64,000 nt of DNA, taken from the NCBI GenBank assembly GCA_035578905.1, contig JAQJVL010001180.1, forward strand, positions 62,001 through 126,000. Reading direction: 5' to 3'. The stretch comes from Stictocephala bisonia (Eukaryota > Arthropoda > Insecta > Hemiptera > Membracidae). The stretch's first letter is position 1, and every line of letters begins with the position of its first letter. Below the pieces are notes generated by a model, which was not told the DNA's origin, did not search any database, and saw nothing but the letters and a program-made list of their open reading frames with translations. The position numbers and the translations under genes were made by a program. Below, piece after piece: positions 34,887-48,010 of the stretch.

Positions 34887-36195
34887 TCACTCTGGGACTT
34901 AACACGTCCCGTGTGGGCTACATTGATCAATGTAGTGCTGCTATGACGCGCCTGGCGGTGCACATGGAACAATGCACCGCCCGCCCTTGAAATGTATTTA
35001 TTCAGGTTGTTGTGGCAGTCGGTGTATTTCATTCTGGGACTTAACACGTCCCGTGTGGGCTACATGGAACAATGCACCGCCTGCCCTTGAAATGTATTTA
35101 TTCAGGTTAGCTGTTGCCTGGGAACGTTGTGTTGCTCGTCGCTTGTTGTGGCAGTCTTGGTGTATTTCACTCTGGGACTTAACACGTCCCGTGTGGGCTA
35201 CATTGATCAATGTAGTGCTGCTATGACGCGCCTGGCGGTGCACATGGAACAATGCACCGCCCGCCCTTGAAATGTATTTATTCAGGTTGTTGTGGCAGTC
35301 GGTGTATTTCATTCTGGGACTTAACACGTACCGTGTGGGCTACATGGAACAATGCACCGCCTGCCCTTGAAATGTATTTATTCAGGTTAGCTGTTGCCTG
35401 GGAACGTTGTGTTGCTCGTCGCTTGTTGTGGCAGTCTTGGTGTATTTCACTCTGGGACTTAACACGTCCCGTGTGGGCTACATTGATCAATGTAGTGCTG
35501 CTATGACGCGCCTGGCGGTGCACATGGAACAATGCACCGCCTGCCTTGAAATGTATTTATTCAGGTTAGCTGTTGCCTGGGAACGTTGTGTTGCTCGTCG
35601 CTTGTTGTGGCAGTCTTGGTGTATTTCACTCTGGGACTTAACACGTCCCGTGTGGGCTACATTGATCAATGTAGTGCTGCTATGACGCGCCTGGCGGTGC
35701 ACATGGAACAATGCACCGCCCGCCCTTGAAATGTATTTACTCAGGTTAGCTGTTGCCTGGGAACGTTGTGTTGCTCGTCGCTTGTTGTGGCAGTCTTGGT
35801 GTATTTCACTCTGGGACTTAACACGTCCCGTGTGGGCTACATTGATCAATGTAGTGCTGCTATGACGCGCCTGGCGGTGCACATGGAACAATGCACCGCC
35901 CGCCCTTGAAATGTATTTATTCAGGTTGTTGTGGCAGTCGGTGTATTTCATTCTGGGACTTAACACGTCCCGTGTGGGCTACATGGAACAATGCACCGCC
36001 TGCCCTTGAAATGTATTTATTCAGGTTAGCTGTTGCCTGGGAACGTTGTGTTGCTCGTCGCTTGTTGTGGCAGTCTTGGTGTATTTCGTTTTCTGATACC
36101 ACTATATTAGTGTGAGGGATGTCTGTACTATGTGATAGTGTTTCATACTCAGCCTTGGGGGTGCGCAATTATGTTCTCTTTCAGCATTGAACGTG
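34887..36195. repeat. Tandem array of a piggyBac-like MITE end, eight units
   Basis: CTGGGACTTAACACGT recurs eight times, near 34892, 35033, 35172, 35312, 35452, 35631, 35811 and 35952, with spacings of about 140 or 180 bp. Long units carry the segment TTAGCTGTTGCCTGGGAACG plus GTTGATCA-like palindromes; short units lack parts. The unit aligns with the right end (reverse complement) of the MITE at 24635-25417. The last unit runs on into MITE interior (tttcgttttctgatacc) and a terminus-like AACGTG at about 36195. Confidence 0.92.
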
Positions 36196-37427
36196 TTATT
36201 CAATAACAAACTTTCCAATTGATACCGGTTTAGGAGATTCTCACCCATGGTGATGATGGCTAGATAGGATACATGACTATGATGGGTTCTGGTTAATTGT
36301 AGGGCACTAGGCCTAGTATTTTAGTTAACAGTTAAAAGAAAGCAGCATACTTGGTAATCTGTAAATATACATGTACACAATAAACAGACATATACAGTTT
36401 TCAAACAGATGTTATAAGTCAAGCAGTAACTGTTACCTCAAATACAATAGTCTAGTTATACATATTATCTCCTATATCATTTCACCACATCAAATAAACT
36501 TAATATCCTCACAATGTGATATTAAAATTGATATAATATAAATGTATTAACAAATACACACAATTAATGTAGTTCATGTAAATGTGCATGTGTAAACGGA
36601 AAACGATCAATAACAATCGAAGTACAAGTGGCAGGACAAGTGTATGACATAGCATCGTCCCATGAAAAAGGGTTAAAAATAAATTACATTGCTATAGTAG
36701 AAAGTTGTTAAATTGCTTATTTGTGAACAAAATTTTAAATCTTTGTAGAAATGGAAACTCGCTTTGTGTAAACTTCTCTTAATTAGACAATCTTAGAGAC
36801 ATTAATTTAATTTTTTGTATAAATAACAATTTCACAAAAATACTCATTAAAGAAACTTCTATCGAGACTAGTTCAAAGAAATTATTTTATTGGAGGGTCA
36901 GAAGACTACTGCTTGCTCTCTCCCTCGTGTTACACTACATAATCTTTATTTTTCCACAACTTTCAATAATATCAATGTATTTTGAGGAACATATCAAATA
37001 TTTGCTTATTTAAGTAATTTTCTTAAATGTCACCCACAACAGAATGCACACTGTTAATGCACAGTGTGATAAACGCTGCATTGGCATTTATTTAGCACAG
37101 GATTATAGTTCAAGAGACACAAGTCTTTGGACTGATCAAACTGTGCTCCATCTAACATTCAAGTACATATCTTAATATATTACTAATTTAGAAACTGGAA
37201 ATAAATGTGCAAATTAATTAAAAATAATAAAATCAACAATTAATGAGATTAGGAAGTCTTTTTCCTGTTTTCTCTTTTTATTTAAAAAAAACATCAGGCA
37301 TGTAAAAACTGTTGTATATTCTTTGAAAAGAATCAATGTTATTATTTAGGACTATATGTCTATCCTTTGTGAACATTCCAAGCTGAACTGGCTTGTCCTT
37401 AAATCATTATTTGCAAGGTTGTGTTAC
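36196..37427. other. Intron DNA, no feature recognised
   Basis: AT-rich unique sequence up to the donor of exon 37428-37613. No coding or repeat signal. Confidence 0.4.
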
Positions 37428-37613
37428 CTTATTCAAATTAGGGTTGATAAGGCTCATACTCTTGTGTAGAACATTGTACATGTTGATCAGCTGGTTACGG
37501 ACTTGCTCACTTGGCATATCCTGTAGCGTCGGTCCTTCTGGGTGATCCTCTCGTTGTGATTCTGCCAGATCTATTCCAAAGTGCACACAACCTGTGCTGT
37601 GCTCTATACGAAT
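37428..37613 (-). CDS. eIF3a: eIF3a exon (end of PCI domain)
   Basis: The exon has 62 codons, begins IRIEHSTGCVHFGIDLAE and ends SLINPNLNK. Splice sites are tttcAG at the acceptor and AAG|GTAACA at the donor. It carries the highly conserved family block LQ-MPSEQ-RNQL-NM near its middle, preceded by the RIDH-T...FG-DL beta-strand segment that closes the winged helix. This is one of the most diagnostic stretches of eIF3a in the window. Confidence 0.96.
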
Positions 37614-37926
37614 CTGAAAATTAAAATATTTCTAAATTTCTGATTCTAGATGGTAAAGTACACTCCTTCTTGAAAGCATGACAACAGTGGCTGTGATTAT
37701 TTCTCTTTTAATCAGTATTTAAAAATGCATGTCACTAATTGGCTATGTCCACACTTGAGCGATTTTCTATTCGACTTACTCACTAACGCATGCGAGCAAA
37801 GCATACTTGTGAAGTGTGCGGCATCAGTGGCCACACATGTGCGTTATAGTGTGCTACTTGCAGAATAAGGAAGTCTTTGTAAAGATAACATTGTATTTAA
37901 GTTTTGTGTAGTAATTAATTGAATTT

Positions 37927-38312
37927 ATGAATATGGATGCTTTAGCTGTTGCTGGTGTTAGTGCTGCTTGTTTATTAACATCAAAATTGTGTAAACATAA
38001 AAGAACTTCTCGTTCTGTGTGGATGAGAGAATTACTTTAAAACAAGATTCTTTTCAATATTAAGTAATTTGGAGTTAAATGAGAACATATTGTTTAAAAA
38101 GCTTTACAAGAATGTTGAACCTAAAATTAAAAAGTGACACATACTTCAGGTTCCTGCACAAATAAAATTAGCAATTTGTCTTAAATTTTTAGCTACAGAC
38201 TTCTCCTCCACCTCTTTGATGTATTTATTTAAAGTATCTAAGCAATTCATTTCATCGATGATACCTGTGGTACTGCAAGCAATAATAGAAGCCCTTCAAG
38301 ATTTTGTCAAAG
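37927..38312 (+). pseudogene. Harbinger transposase, N-terminal piece
   Basis: Starts MDALAVAGVSAACLLTSKLC, then KRTSRSVWMREL, before a frameshift. Later pieces resemble the ...IKLAICLKFLATDFSSTSL... helix region and end AIIEALQDF-K at GTAAGT, a possible splice donor. This corresponds to the region before the DDE core of HARBI1-type nucleases. Confidence 0.75.
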
Positions 38313-38453
38313 TAAGTGGTTTATTTGCATGATTAAAAAAAATAATGATTTTGTACATGAAATAATAATATATAACAACAATTACTTGTTAATTAATATT
38401 ATTCGTGTCCAGGTCAAAACACAAATTCAGCTGCACTTCTTCCAGAACACTAT

Positions 38454-38880
38454 CTATCTGTGAAGTATTCCCTCCAGTTGAGTGTGATAGAGTTGGTTGT
38501 TGCTGGAGCTATAAGTTGACAGTGGCGAGGAGCTGTTATATTGATGAGAAGGTGTATTATCATGCATTTCTTGCATTTCTAAATAAATCATGTTCTGAAT
38601 TTTATTTCTAGCTATTGCTTGGTGACAAAGAGTCCATTTTCTATGCTGGGCTGCAATCATCTCACTAAATTTCAAGCAGTCATCTTTGTCAGTCAGTGAT
38701 TTCGCAGCTGACTCATGGAATCCGTAAGCCTATTCTTCTTTCTTCCTGTCATCGTCTATTTTTGTTTTGAGGCCTTTGTAAGTTTTCAGAGATGGGATTG
38801 ATTTACGCTGATTACTTGACAACTATGCGTTTGCTTCAGTTTGAGGTTCCTCTATTTCTGGCAGTTAGTCATCAACCTGA
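38454..38880 (-). pseudogene. Harbinger second protein, MADF-like
   Basis: A minus-strand frame contains DDCLKFSEMIAAQHRKW and IARNKIQNMIYLEMQEMHDN, matching the C-terminal region of MADF/Myb-like proteins carried by PIF/Harbinger elements. Upstream parts have stops. Such proteins normally help the nuclease into the nucleus and onto the transposon ends. Confidence 0.65.
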
Positions 38881-38904
38881 AACAATACAATTTGCAATAA
38901 TATG

Positions 38905-39588
38905 CAGTAAAAGCTGTCATATCCGGCCCAATGGGGCGCTAGGGTAGGCCGGATAACTTAGAAGCCGGATAGGGAACTAGCAAAATGTAGGCGTTGTTTT
39001 CGTGTAGTGAATGTATTACAGGTTTGAGAGAGGTTGCGGCTGAGATTTGAAAGAACTTATAATTAATGAATTGTTTAACACTGAGCTAAATAACTTAGAC
39101 TAAAGATAAGGGTTTTCCAAAATAGTTAATAATAATTTTATAAAATCGCATACATTTTTATTTAACAAAAATAAAAACTAAAATATTGCTGGTCTACTAG
39201 TATCAAATTTCTTAGTTAAGGTACTTTCTGGTCACGTAATGGAAAGGAAATAAAATCAAGAGATTATAAATTTTATTTCATTTTAGAACATACCGTAGTA
39301 AATAAAAAAAGTGAAGCAGTAAAATACAGTATACCAGAAAACCTCATAATAACTTACACGGAATTGCGACAAAATAGCAACTGTTTGATCTACCGACAGA
39401 CCATGGCAAAGTTCCGAAAATAGCGAAGGAGATGTTTGCTGTGGGGAAATCCCTTATTAAGTTCTCCACCCCTCTTTTTCTAATGTAAAACGCTGGGAAC
39501 TAATATTCCTTTTCTTAGTCACCGAGCCGTCCAGGCTAGTTATCAGAGGTTCTGGATATCACAGGGCCTGATATGTAAGATTTTACTG
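38905..39588. mobile_element. pogo-like MITE
   Basis: The ends CAGTAAAAGCTGTCATATCC and CAGTAAAATCTTACATATCA (right, reverse complement) match in most positions and resemble pogo/Tigger MITE termini. TA follows the right end. 684 bp, no coding capacity. Confidence 0.8.
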
Positions 39589-39854
39589 TAACTGTATTAA
39601 ATCTGTATAAAATATAAATATATAATATATATATTGGCCGGCATGTACATTTTTGTGTTCTAAAATTATTTAAAGTGTCAGGTAATCCCACCACACGTTT
39701 GTCCTTTTGGGTGCCGTATTTAAATTATAATAATTAGGCCTATGCTAATAATAACTATATTAATAATTTGACAACACAGTTATTTATGTTTTTAATGTAT
39801 CTCTTTTTATCTATGTATCACACATACTATTTTGGAAAATTTTAATTTTATTTA

Positions 39855-40793
39855 CGAGGTGTGTTTTTAAAGTAAGTAAACACCAACCGTTTTGGAATCC
39901 CACCACGGTCGGCGTTCAACGCATGCGTGCTGGGTCCTACTTGGCAAGCCACAGTCGCCGTTACGGATCCAATTGACTGTATTTAAAGTCATTTATGACT
40001 GTTTAAAATTCCTCCTCCGGTTAAAAATGCCGGCAACTGCGAATTATGAGCTGAGTACGTTTTCATAACGCTAAGGGTGTGGAAGCAGCTAACACTCATC
40101 GTGAGTATGTCACAGTGACAATTAATTTGGTTTAAAAAATTGTAACCATCACGATTCTAATGTTCTAGGAATGTGAGAGAACTGGTTAAACATTTTTTGT
40201 GTGATTCTTGTCACTTTTTTTTTTTTTTTTTTTTTTTTATTCTCCGTCAGCATTTTTGAAACGTACCGTAAGCATAACTTTCGGTACTTCAAACCGTCAC
40301 AATTTCAATAATCGCACTTCTTGACACTTGAAGACACACTACATAATGATGCAGTTGTAATGCGTCTGTTTTCTTTGACTTTTTTCATCAACATTTTGCA
40401 CCACGTCATCAGTAATGAGTAAAGGTTTCCGACTTTGTTCAGCATCATGCACATTCGCACAACCTTAAAAGCTCTCACCCATTTCCATACCATCCCATCA
40501 CTCATTCTGTTTTCTCAATAAACTTCATAGACCTCTCGATGAATGTCAGCTGCTTTCATGTCTTCATTGTTACGAAAACTTATCAAAACATGTACTTTAC
40601 AGTTGGCGGCATTTTTAATCAGAGGAGAAATTTTAAACAGTCATAAGCGACCTTAAATACAGTCAAATGGGTCCGTAACGGCGGCTGTAGCTTGCCAAAA
40701 GATAGTAGTATCTAGCACGCATGCACTGGACGCCGATCGCAGCGCTACAGCGGTAGGATTCCAAAACGGTACTTACTTTAAAAACACGCCTCA
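39855..40793 (-). mobile_element. mariner element, internally deleted
   Basis: Flanked by TA (39853-39854 and 40794-40795). The ends CGAGGTGTGTTTTTAAAGTA and TGAGGCGTGTTTTTAAAGTA (right, reverse complement) extend similarity through ...CGTTTTGGAATCC. 939 bp. A poly-T run sits at 40217-40238. Confidence 0.92.
40305..40610 (-). pseudogene. mariner transposase N-terminal remnant
   Basis: Frames read NAANCKVHVLISFRN and AADIHREVYEVY, then ENRMSDGMVWKWVRAFK, then shifted remnants ending VKENRRITTASLC. This is the paired helix-turn-helix region of an insect mariner transposase. The catalytic D,D(34)D domain is absent. Confidence 0.88.
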
Positions 40794-40988
40794 TATATTA
40801 ATATTTATGAAAATTATAATGTCAATCTTAACATTGGTATTCTACTAAGTAGAAGGGTCTATATTACCACTTTGTAATTTTCTAAAATTAATTATATCAT
40901 TTTATGTAAAGTTATAAAATAACATCACAAATTTGTTATTTTTTTTTAATAGTACATTATTAACTTTTTTGAAACAATCAATTTAGGA

Positions 40989-41350
40989 TTTTTTCAGCTC
41001 CTTGCCAATGAAGATCAATGGAAATTAGTAACCCATAATTTCAAGAAATTGTGGAACTATCCCCACTGCAATGGGGCACTGGATGGAAAACATGTCCAAA
41101 TACTACGTCCGGCAAACACAGTTGCAGAGTACTACAACTATAAGGCACACATAGTGTTGATGACAATAGTTTACGTCCATTACAAATTGTACGTTGACAT
41201 TGGTTACCAGGGTCAAATTTCTAAAGGTGTTTTCAGAAATACTACATTTTATAAGAAAATGCTAGCCAATGACCTGGAATTACCACAAGATGAACCTTTG
41301 GATAGTCGAAATCTTGCTGTGCCTTATGTGTTACTGGCATATACACATTT
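40989..41350 (+). pseudogene. Harbinger transposase, DDE core, cut by SINE insertion
   Basis: Reads FLQLLANEDQWKLVTHNFKK, then LWNYPHCNGALDGKHVQILR (first catalytic Asp in GALDGKH), the Y-NYK block, and a degenerate second-Asp region (YVDIGYQGQISKGVF). It ends LAYTHL exactly where a tRNA-derived SINE begins. A possible acceptor, tttag, precedes it. Confidence 0.9.
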
Positions 41351-41586
41351 GGGCGAGCCGGTGGCCGAGTGACTGGTCTAAGGCGTCAGGACTGTGAGCT
41401 TGGGTTAGAGATAGCGCTGGTTCGAATCTGGCCTAGACTGGAAGATTTATCAAGTAATATTCACCTTCTACTGTACTGGTTTGACCCCTTACTCTGTATG
41501 AATAAGTTCCTCGCACAGATCAATAGACTATGAGGAATGGGCAGAGCAAGGTTAAGAAGGAAAGGAAAATATATATATATATTTAT
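41351..41586 (+). mobile_element. tRNA-derived SINE, copy 1
   Basis: The head GGGCGAGCCGGTGGCCGAGT has a Pol III A box (TGGCCGAGTG...TCTAAGG, here with a 5-bp duplication) and a B box GGTTCGAATCT. The tRNA-unrelated body runs through CTCGCACAGATCAATAGACT and an A-rich then (TA)n tail. Same family as 48415-48650. Confidence 0.88.
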
Positions 41587-43952
41587 TAGGGGTGTGCGAG
41601 TACTAGAAACTTCGAGTATTTGATCGAGTATTTTACTACTCGAACTCGGCTCAAAGCTCCTAAAACTACTCGAAGTTCGAGCGAGTAGTTGTATTTCACG
41701 AAATATCAGATTTACATCTTAATTTAGTTTTAAGAGTAAACAGTTTTACAAGTTATGAATAAAAAATGTGCGCTTCCTTGTATTTTATTTTACCATTAAT
41801 CATACGTTATCAGTTTGGTACGCGTAATTATGAACTGAACAATGCGCCTAAGAATAAGTAGTACACGACGACGGTCAAATGAACTAGTCGACGTAGTGAA
41901 AGAGTTCGTTCATTATGATTTGAAATAGTTCAGTTCAATGTGATCAACAGAGCTGGGATGGTAGCGCTCACTGTAAATAGTAGCGATCACACGTGTTGGT
42001 TGCCGAGTCTACTAGTCACTTGTAACCTAACCTTAAAAAGCGTGAATAAATCAGAAGTGCTGGTTAGTTTCTTTATGACCCAAGAAAGGGGACGAGAGAT
42101 CCGGTTCTAAATGCTCAAAAAACCTGCTACCAATACAAATCTAACTGTGCACCGTGGAAATAATGCATTTTTTCGTTCATATCAATAATACTGTGCAATC
42201 AAAAGAGTCCCGAGAACGGGTCACTTAACATCCCAAGAATCAAACTTCCGATCTTTTCTAGGTGAAAGTTCATCTCGGTTGCAGTATAGTACGTGCAAGG
42301 AACCGTTCAGCTCTTTTTCGGAAATGAAATTATCGTATATTTCTTGCGAGTCGATTGAGGTCTATTTTGTTTTTAATCTGAACAGGGAATCGTCCAATGA
42401 TTTGACGTAAGAAAATACCGTCTCATGTCATATAAAGTATGGTAATGACGTTCTAGCAGCGTGTGACACAACATTATTGATTTATTTTCCATCAAATAAA
42501 AAATAGATATATATATATATCCGTGGCGAACGTCTATTAATTATTATTTCGAAAACGCCTTAGATCGTCAAAACTGTGTGTAATATTTGCGCATACGATA
42601 TTTTTTCCTGTCAAATTGTTGAACGGTTTTCTGACTAGGTTAGATAATAACACAGTTGGAGTGTAAAAGGTGGTAAAGTACGATAATTTTGATTCGTAAA
42701 TTCACTGAACGGTCCCCTGTTCACATTGACGTCAATGTTGATGTAAACTGTAAAACAATCACGAATTAACCAAAGTGAGGGAGAAACATGTTGGAAGACC
42801 TTTTCTAAATAAAATACGAGGAATTTAGAAATTCGGAAAATAATTTTTAATGAAACAAAGCTTTATCAAACGTCTCATTTTTTATTCGTAAGTTTATAGT
42901 TTAGCTGTCCAAAATCTTCACTGTATTACTAGTTGGCACTTAGCTGATATTTCAGACTGCATCTCGTCGCCAATATCGGGTAGACCTATTACATTAGCCG
43001 ACTACGTCTATGGTTTTCATTCGATTACACCAGGTTTTATGAATTTCTCGTTGACATAATTATTTATCTGTTGTTCAGTGTAGCCTCATGTATTGAAATA
43101 GTTTCAAATTGCACACATTTCATTACCGATCATAATTTAAAAACTATGATCATCCTAAGCGACTTTTAAATTTATTTTTAGTAAAACTGCTTAGTTATTA
43201 TTATCAATTGATTGAACTAGAGTCTTTGTCATCCAGATTTTCAAATTTGATTATATAATTTACAGCTTATTTTCAGTTAGTTGTAACCTTGTTATTACTG
43301 AATTAAATACCCACAGAATACAGATCCACTCTTCTTGGCGTGAACACAATCAATTTTTTGTTGAGAAGAGGCAATTATCAAAGCAAATGACCGCATTTGG
43401 CGAAATTGCCCGAATTTTAGCATCAGTTTGGTTGGATGCAACTTTTGCCAACAAGCTTCACTGTTTTCGCGGTACACTTTGAACTGAACCACCAGATAAA
43501 CATATAGGCCTGCTGGGAAACAGTATAATTGGATTGCATAGAAAACCTGATCTGTGATATGAGTGAACAGATTAAATCTTTATAATCCACGTTGTTTCAA
43601 TTAATAATATACTTTCTTAATTTCTTACATAATATTAGTTCTGAAAAAAGGAAAAAGGTTAAACAAAACAGTGCCACATAAAAATGGAGGAAGGCAGGAA
43701 GTAACAAGTTTTATTTTTCACATGTTACAGTTTCAAACAGCAAATCAAAATTATTGTGTTCAGTTTAGATGTATATATTTACGAATCTGGCAAAACTTAA
43801 CATAGGCTTAGTATGGTGTCTGCCTTTTACAGTTGTCTTGGGTGAACATGAAATCCTTCTGTAAATACTCGCTCGAAAAATACTCGATACTCGAAAAAAT
43901 GCCAACTACTCGACTCGACTCGAACTCAAAATTCACTACTCGCACACCCCTA
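41587..43952. mobile_element. Non-autonomous hAT-like element, TAGGGGTGTGCGAGTA ends, copy A
   Basis: The ends TAGGGGTGTGCGAGTACT and TAGGGGTGTGCGAGTAGT (right, reverse complement) are followed by subterminal arrays of ACTCGA/TCGAGT. The 2366-bp interior lacks a transposase. The right flank is (TA)n from the SINE tail, so the 8-bp duplication cannot be read. A second copy lies inverted at 52072-54199. Confidence 0.88.
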
Positions 43953-43962
43953 ATATATATAT

Positions 43963-44385
43963 GATGTCTTTCCATTAAATGAAAACATAATGAAACCCTA
44001 TGCAACAAACTTACATCGTGGTTCACCACGATTGTATAATTGGATGCATTCTAGAGGATGGGTAGTTGTGGAAAATTAATTCGGAGTGACGGCTTCTGTG
44101 TTCAGGGTTTTCTGAAAACCTATTTAAGTAAATATTAAAAATATTACTATAGATATTGTACTTACATGTGTTCGTCTCTACAATTTTCTGCGTTCGGAAA
44201 CAGATTGTTTAAAACACTACACTCCACTGGGGACTTTTGACTGTGTAGATGAGATGACAACACAAGAGAAATCATTCCAGGCACATGGAGAAGGCAAACT
44301 GCTGGAGACACCAGATTAAGGGCAAAGACTTAAAAGACTGCCCAGAAACCCAAAGGAAAAAGCGATAAATATTCAGACAGAATTT
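43963..44385 (+). pseudogene. Harbinger transposase, C-terminal pieces
   Basis: Directly after the hAT-like element the frame reads DVFPLNENIMKPYATNLH, then RLYNWMHSRGWVVVEN, a stop, and FGVTASVFRVF, with catalytic Glu in VVEN as in HARBI1 (the E-NAFG motif). From about 44176 the final segment reads CVRLYNFLRSETDCLKHYTP, then a tail with stops. A short intron may separate the two. Confidence 0.85.
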
Positions 44386-44760
44386 AAGTTGACAAATACT
44401 GGATCTATACCAACCAGGAGAATATGTATCCGTCTTAAAAAATGGGGTCAAGGGTATATGTCACCGGTGCTATTAAGTTAATCCAATTTGCAGTTCAGTA
44501 ATTGTCATTATTTCACCAACACATTTCTGTATAATTTAATAACATTATTTTGGTTAAAAATAAATATGGTGTACTTACTGAATTGTTCTCTTGAGTAACT
44601 TTTTTTCCTCCTTCTACTTCTGCAGTTAAGGTGCCCTTTGTTGATCTAGGAGTGATGAAGTCACCAATAAATAGCAAGTGCTTGTACACAAACAGGATGA
44701 CTCATACTTTTCATAAGAACCGGCACACCTTTTCACGAACAATATTTTCTGTTGAATAAT

Positions 44761-45332
44761 TCATAACGAAAATTTGTTATGAATTATTTTTAGATCCAGA
44801 AAGTTAATTTCATTCATAGATTCAAGTTCACTGGTAAAATTAAGCTTCTGTTGGTGATAATTAAGTATATTTAACATATTATCTAAGTCATTACATGATT
44901 TCTCGTTAAATAAAACCAGAATATCATCAATATAACGGGTGTAAAATATGACATCATGTTCCTCTTTTAATTTATCTAAAATGGAGTCTTCATGATGCTG
45001 TAAATAAACTTCTGACAAAATAGATGACTGTGGACTACCCGTAGCTAAACCACTGTTTAGTAATTAAAATTTGTTATTGAAACGGAAATAATTTTGTTTC
45101 AAGATAGTTTTGAGCAACTTTACAATTTGATTTACATACATTTATTCATATTGCCGTGTTCTATAAGTTTTCCCTTTACTAAGTTAATCACTTCATCAAG
45201 TGGAATTGTATACAGATTACATATGTCAAATGAGGCTAACCTAGTCTTATTACACAACTTTACATGACTGACCTTATCAACAAAATCAATACTGTTCTTA
45301 ACGGTATATTTAAAAAAAACTATTTTTATTAA
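44761..45332 (-). pseudogene. Penelope-like element reverse transcriptase remnant
   Basis: Minus-strand frames read TRLASFDICNLYTIPLDEVI (45335-45132) and, further on, IFYTRYIDDILVLFNEK, then LNFTSELESMNEINFLDLKI (45018-44761). The RYIDDI box with following H--L-FT-E-E---I-FLDL is typical of Penelope-like RT. A TTAA MITE (45333-45578) cuts it on the N-terminal side. No GIY-YIG endonuclease was recognised. Confidence 0.82.
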
Positions 45333-45578
45333 CACGTTCAGTAAGGATGACCCGCCTGTGAGTCATGATACCGTTTCATAGTACAGTGGTATAGAGAAGC
45401 CCCACATGTGGATCGTACATTTATGACGTGTTATATAAATATAAAATCAACTTCAATCAGCTTCGTGGATGTTTACATGGATATAAAACCATGTCAACAA
45501 CATGGTAATTGAAAACATAATTTTTATACTTCAGCTCCTAGGGATACTACATAGTATAAGACAGTTGCAGTCAACGTG
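45333..45578. mobile_element. piggyBac-like MITE, 246 bp
   Basis: The ends CACGTTCAGTAAGG and CACGTTGACTGC (right, reverse complement) are flanked by TTAA at 45329-45332 and 45579-45582. Same CACGTT-type termini as 24635-25417, but much shorter. Inserted in the Penelope-like RT. Confidence 0.88.
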
Positions 45579-45582
45579 TTAA

Positions 45583-46368
45583 AAAGAAAAAAATTACAAA
45601 CCAGGAAAACTGAATATCATTCTACTGAATACAAGATATTCATAAAAATTCATGAAACATGATAAATTCTAATTTATTGGACTTATAAAAAACAAGTTAA
45701 TGGTTATAATATAGACTACACACTTTTTTTAAAGTCCTTGATACTACAATATAATATTCAGTAAATGGTAATTAAAAATATCAGTTGTATTCAGAAATTA
45801 TACTAACTAACCAAGTCGGGCACTAACTAAACTCAATGACATACTGAATATGTTTAAGTAACATGAAGTAGCGAGACTTTACTGGACTTAACAGGGCTTT
45901 CCATCAGATACCTTAGTGAGACCATTCATGAGGTGTATCTTTTCATGCTTAAAAAAAAAAAATCACTTTGATACAAGCGTTTCTCTAGAAAATATTGATT
46001 TAGTATATAAGAATTTACCACCATTAAATGTTAAACCAAACTGATATTTTTTATAAAAATATAATAAACTTGTATTAAAAGCACATGAATTTTAAAAGTA
46101 GATTTTATCACGTTGTAACTGTAGGAATATAAAACAATTAACATTCCCTAATCATGGCCATTATTAAAAATAATTTCTTTACTATTTCCATTTTCTTGAC
46201 AATTTGCAGCCAGTGCTGAAAATATAACGCCATTATTGTTAAACACATTTTTAATTAGCATAATAAAATAATTAAAACATTTACACTCAAACTTATTTGC
46301 TTGAAGAAGTAAATTAAGAGTCGAAAAATTTAATAATATTCGAGGCAATAATTTAATAATATAATATT
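45583..46368. other. Intron DNA, no feature recognised
   Basis: AT-rich. May include diverged 5' parts of the Penelope-like element, but no frame is recognisable. Confidence 0.35.
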
Positions 46369-46527
46369 GCCGGCGTGGTGGCTCAGAGGCTAAGGCTTCA
46401 GACGGCAAGATCCAAGGTTTGAATCCTCACTGAACAAGCGATCGGTACTTCACTCATTGAATAACGTTCTCACACAGGCTTGCAAGTCCATTTGAACTGG
46501 CGAGTAAAGTTAAGAAAAAAAATAAGA
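46369..46527 (+). mobile_element. tRNA-derived SINE, different family
   Basis: The head GCCGGCGTGGTGGCTCAGAG-GCTAAGG carries an A box and GGTTTGAATCC a B box. A short body ends in an A-rich tail. It differs from the GGGCGAGCC family in the tRNA part but shares the CTCACACAGGCTTGCAAGTC-like body layout. Confidence 0.8.
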
Positions 46528-46582
46528 GTACTGTAGTGTCCGTCCAATGACTACAACACTACAAGTTAATCACACAATATAC

Positions 46583-46699
46583 CTGCATATCGTTATGACG
46601 GACACACTCTACAAGCAGCCTCTCCATGTGGAATGGGGTGGTGAAATGGGCAAGCTCCAGCAGCCGGCTGAACTCAATAGTTTGATAAACTTGTGAAAC
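46583..46699 (-). CDS. eIF3a: eIF3a exon (PCI winged-helix part)
   Basis: The exon has 39 codons, begins VSQVYQTIEFSRLLEL and ends VECVRHNDMQ. The donor is CAG|GTATAT and the acceptor is tttgtAG. The sequence matches the eIF3a PCI segment that reads VSQ-Y-SIEF-RL in animals. A tRNA-derived SINE (46369-46527) ends about 55 bp beyond the splice donor. Phase is 0 on both sides. Confidence 0.95.
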
Positions 46700-47730
<1,031 letters not shown>

Positions 47731-47889
47731 CAGAAATTTATCATTGGTCTGTGTCCTTGAAATTGATACAAAATGCAAAATGTCTCATCTTACACGATAT
47801 TGAAGTGAGTGAAATCTAAACCACTTTAATAACAAATGATCTTTCAGGCCTTACGTTTTTCCTCCATACATTTTTAAATGATGCGCATA

Positions 47890-48010
47890 GCATTTTATTA
47901 TTCTGTTGCAATATATATATTAAAAAACTGTTTTACTACAGCCTGGAAATTAACTAGAGTTATTCCTATTCATAAAAAAGGTAATACAAGAGACATTTCA
48001 AACTTAACAG
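47890..48010 (+). pseudogene. LINE reverse transcriptase fragment
   Basis: Reads NCFTTAWKLTRVIPIHKKGN and TRDISNLTDQL, matching the WK---VIPIHKKG---DI-NYRPI segment of non-LTR RT. Only about 40 codons are recognisable. Confidence 0.78.

Larger units (their letters stand above)
37741..44470 (+). mobile_element. PIF/Harbinger transposon split by nested insertions
   Basis: It starts at or near GGCTATGTCCACACTTGAGC, typical of Harbinger termini. The matching right end was not found. It carries the two expected genes: a transposase in at least three pieces (plus) and a MADF-like DNA-binding protein (minus). Pogo-like, mariner, SINE and hAT-like elements interrupt it. Without these it would be about 2.5 kb. 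Right limit approximate. Confidence 0.85.

Noticed and set aside
34972..36168. Several overlapping 74-159 codon frames on both strands
   Set aside because: They are all translations of the tandem MITE-end array and repeat with its period; no independent coding signal.
34887..36195. Possible CRISPR-like array because of regular repeats
   Set aside because: Units are 140/180 bp with no unique spacers, in a eukaryotic intron, and derive from a transposon end.
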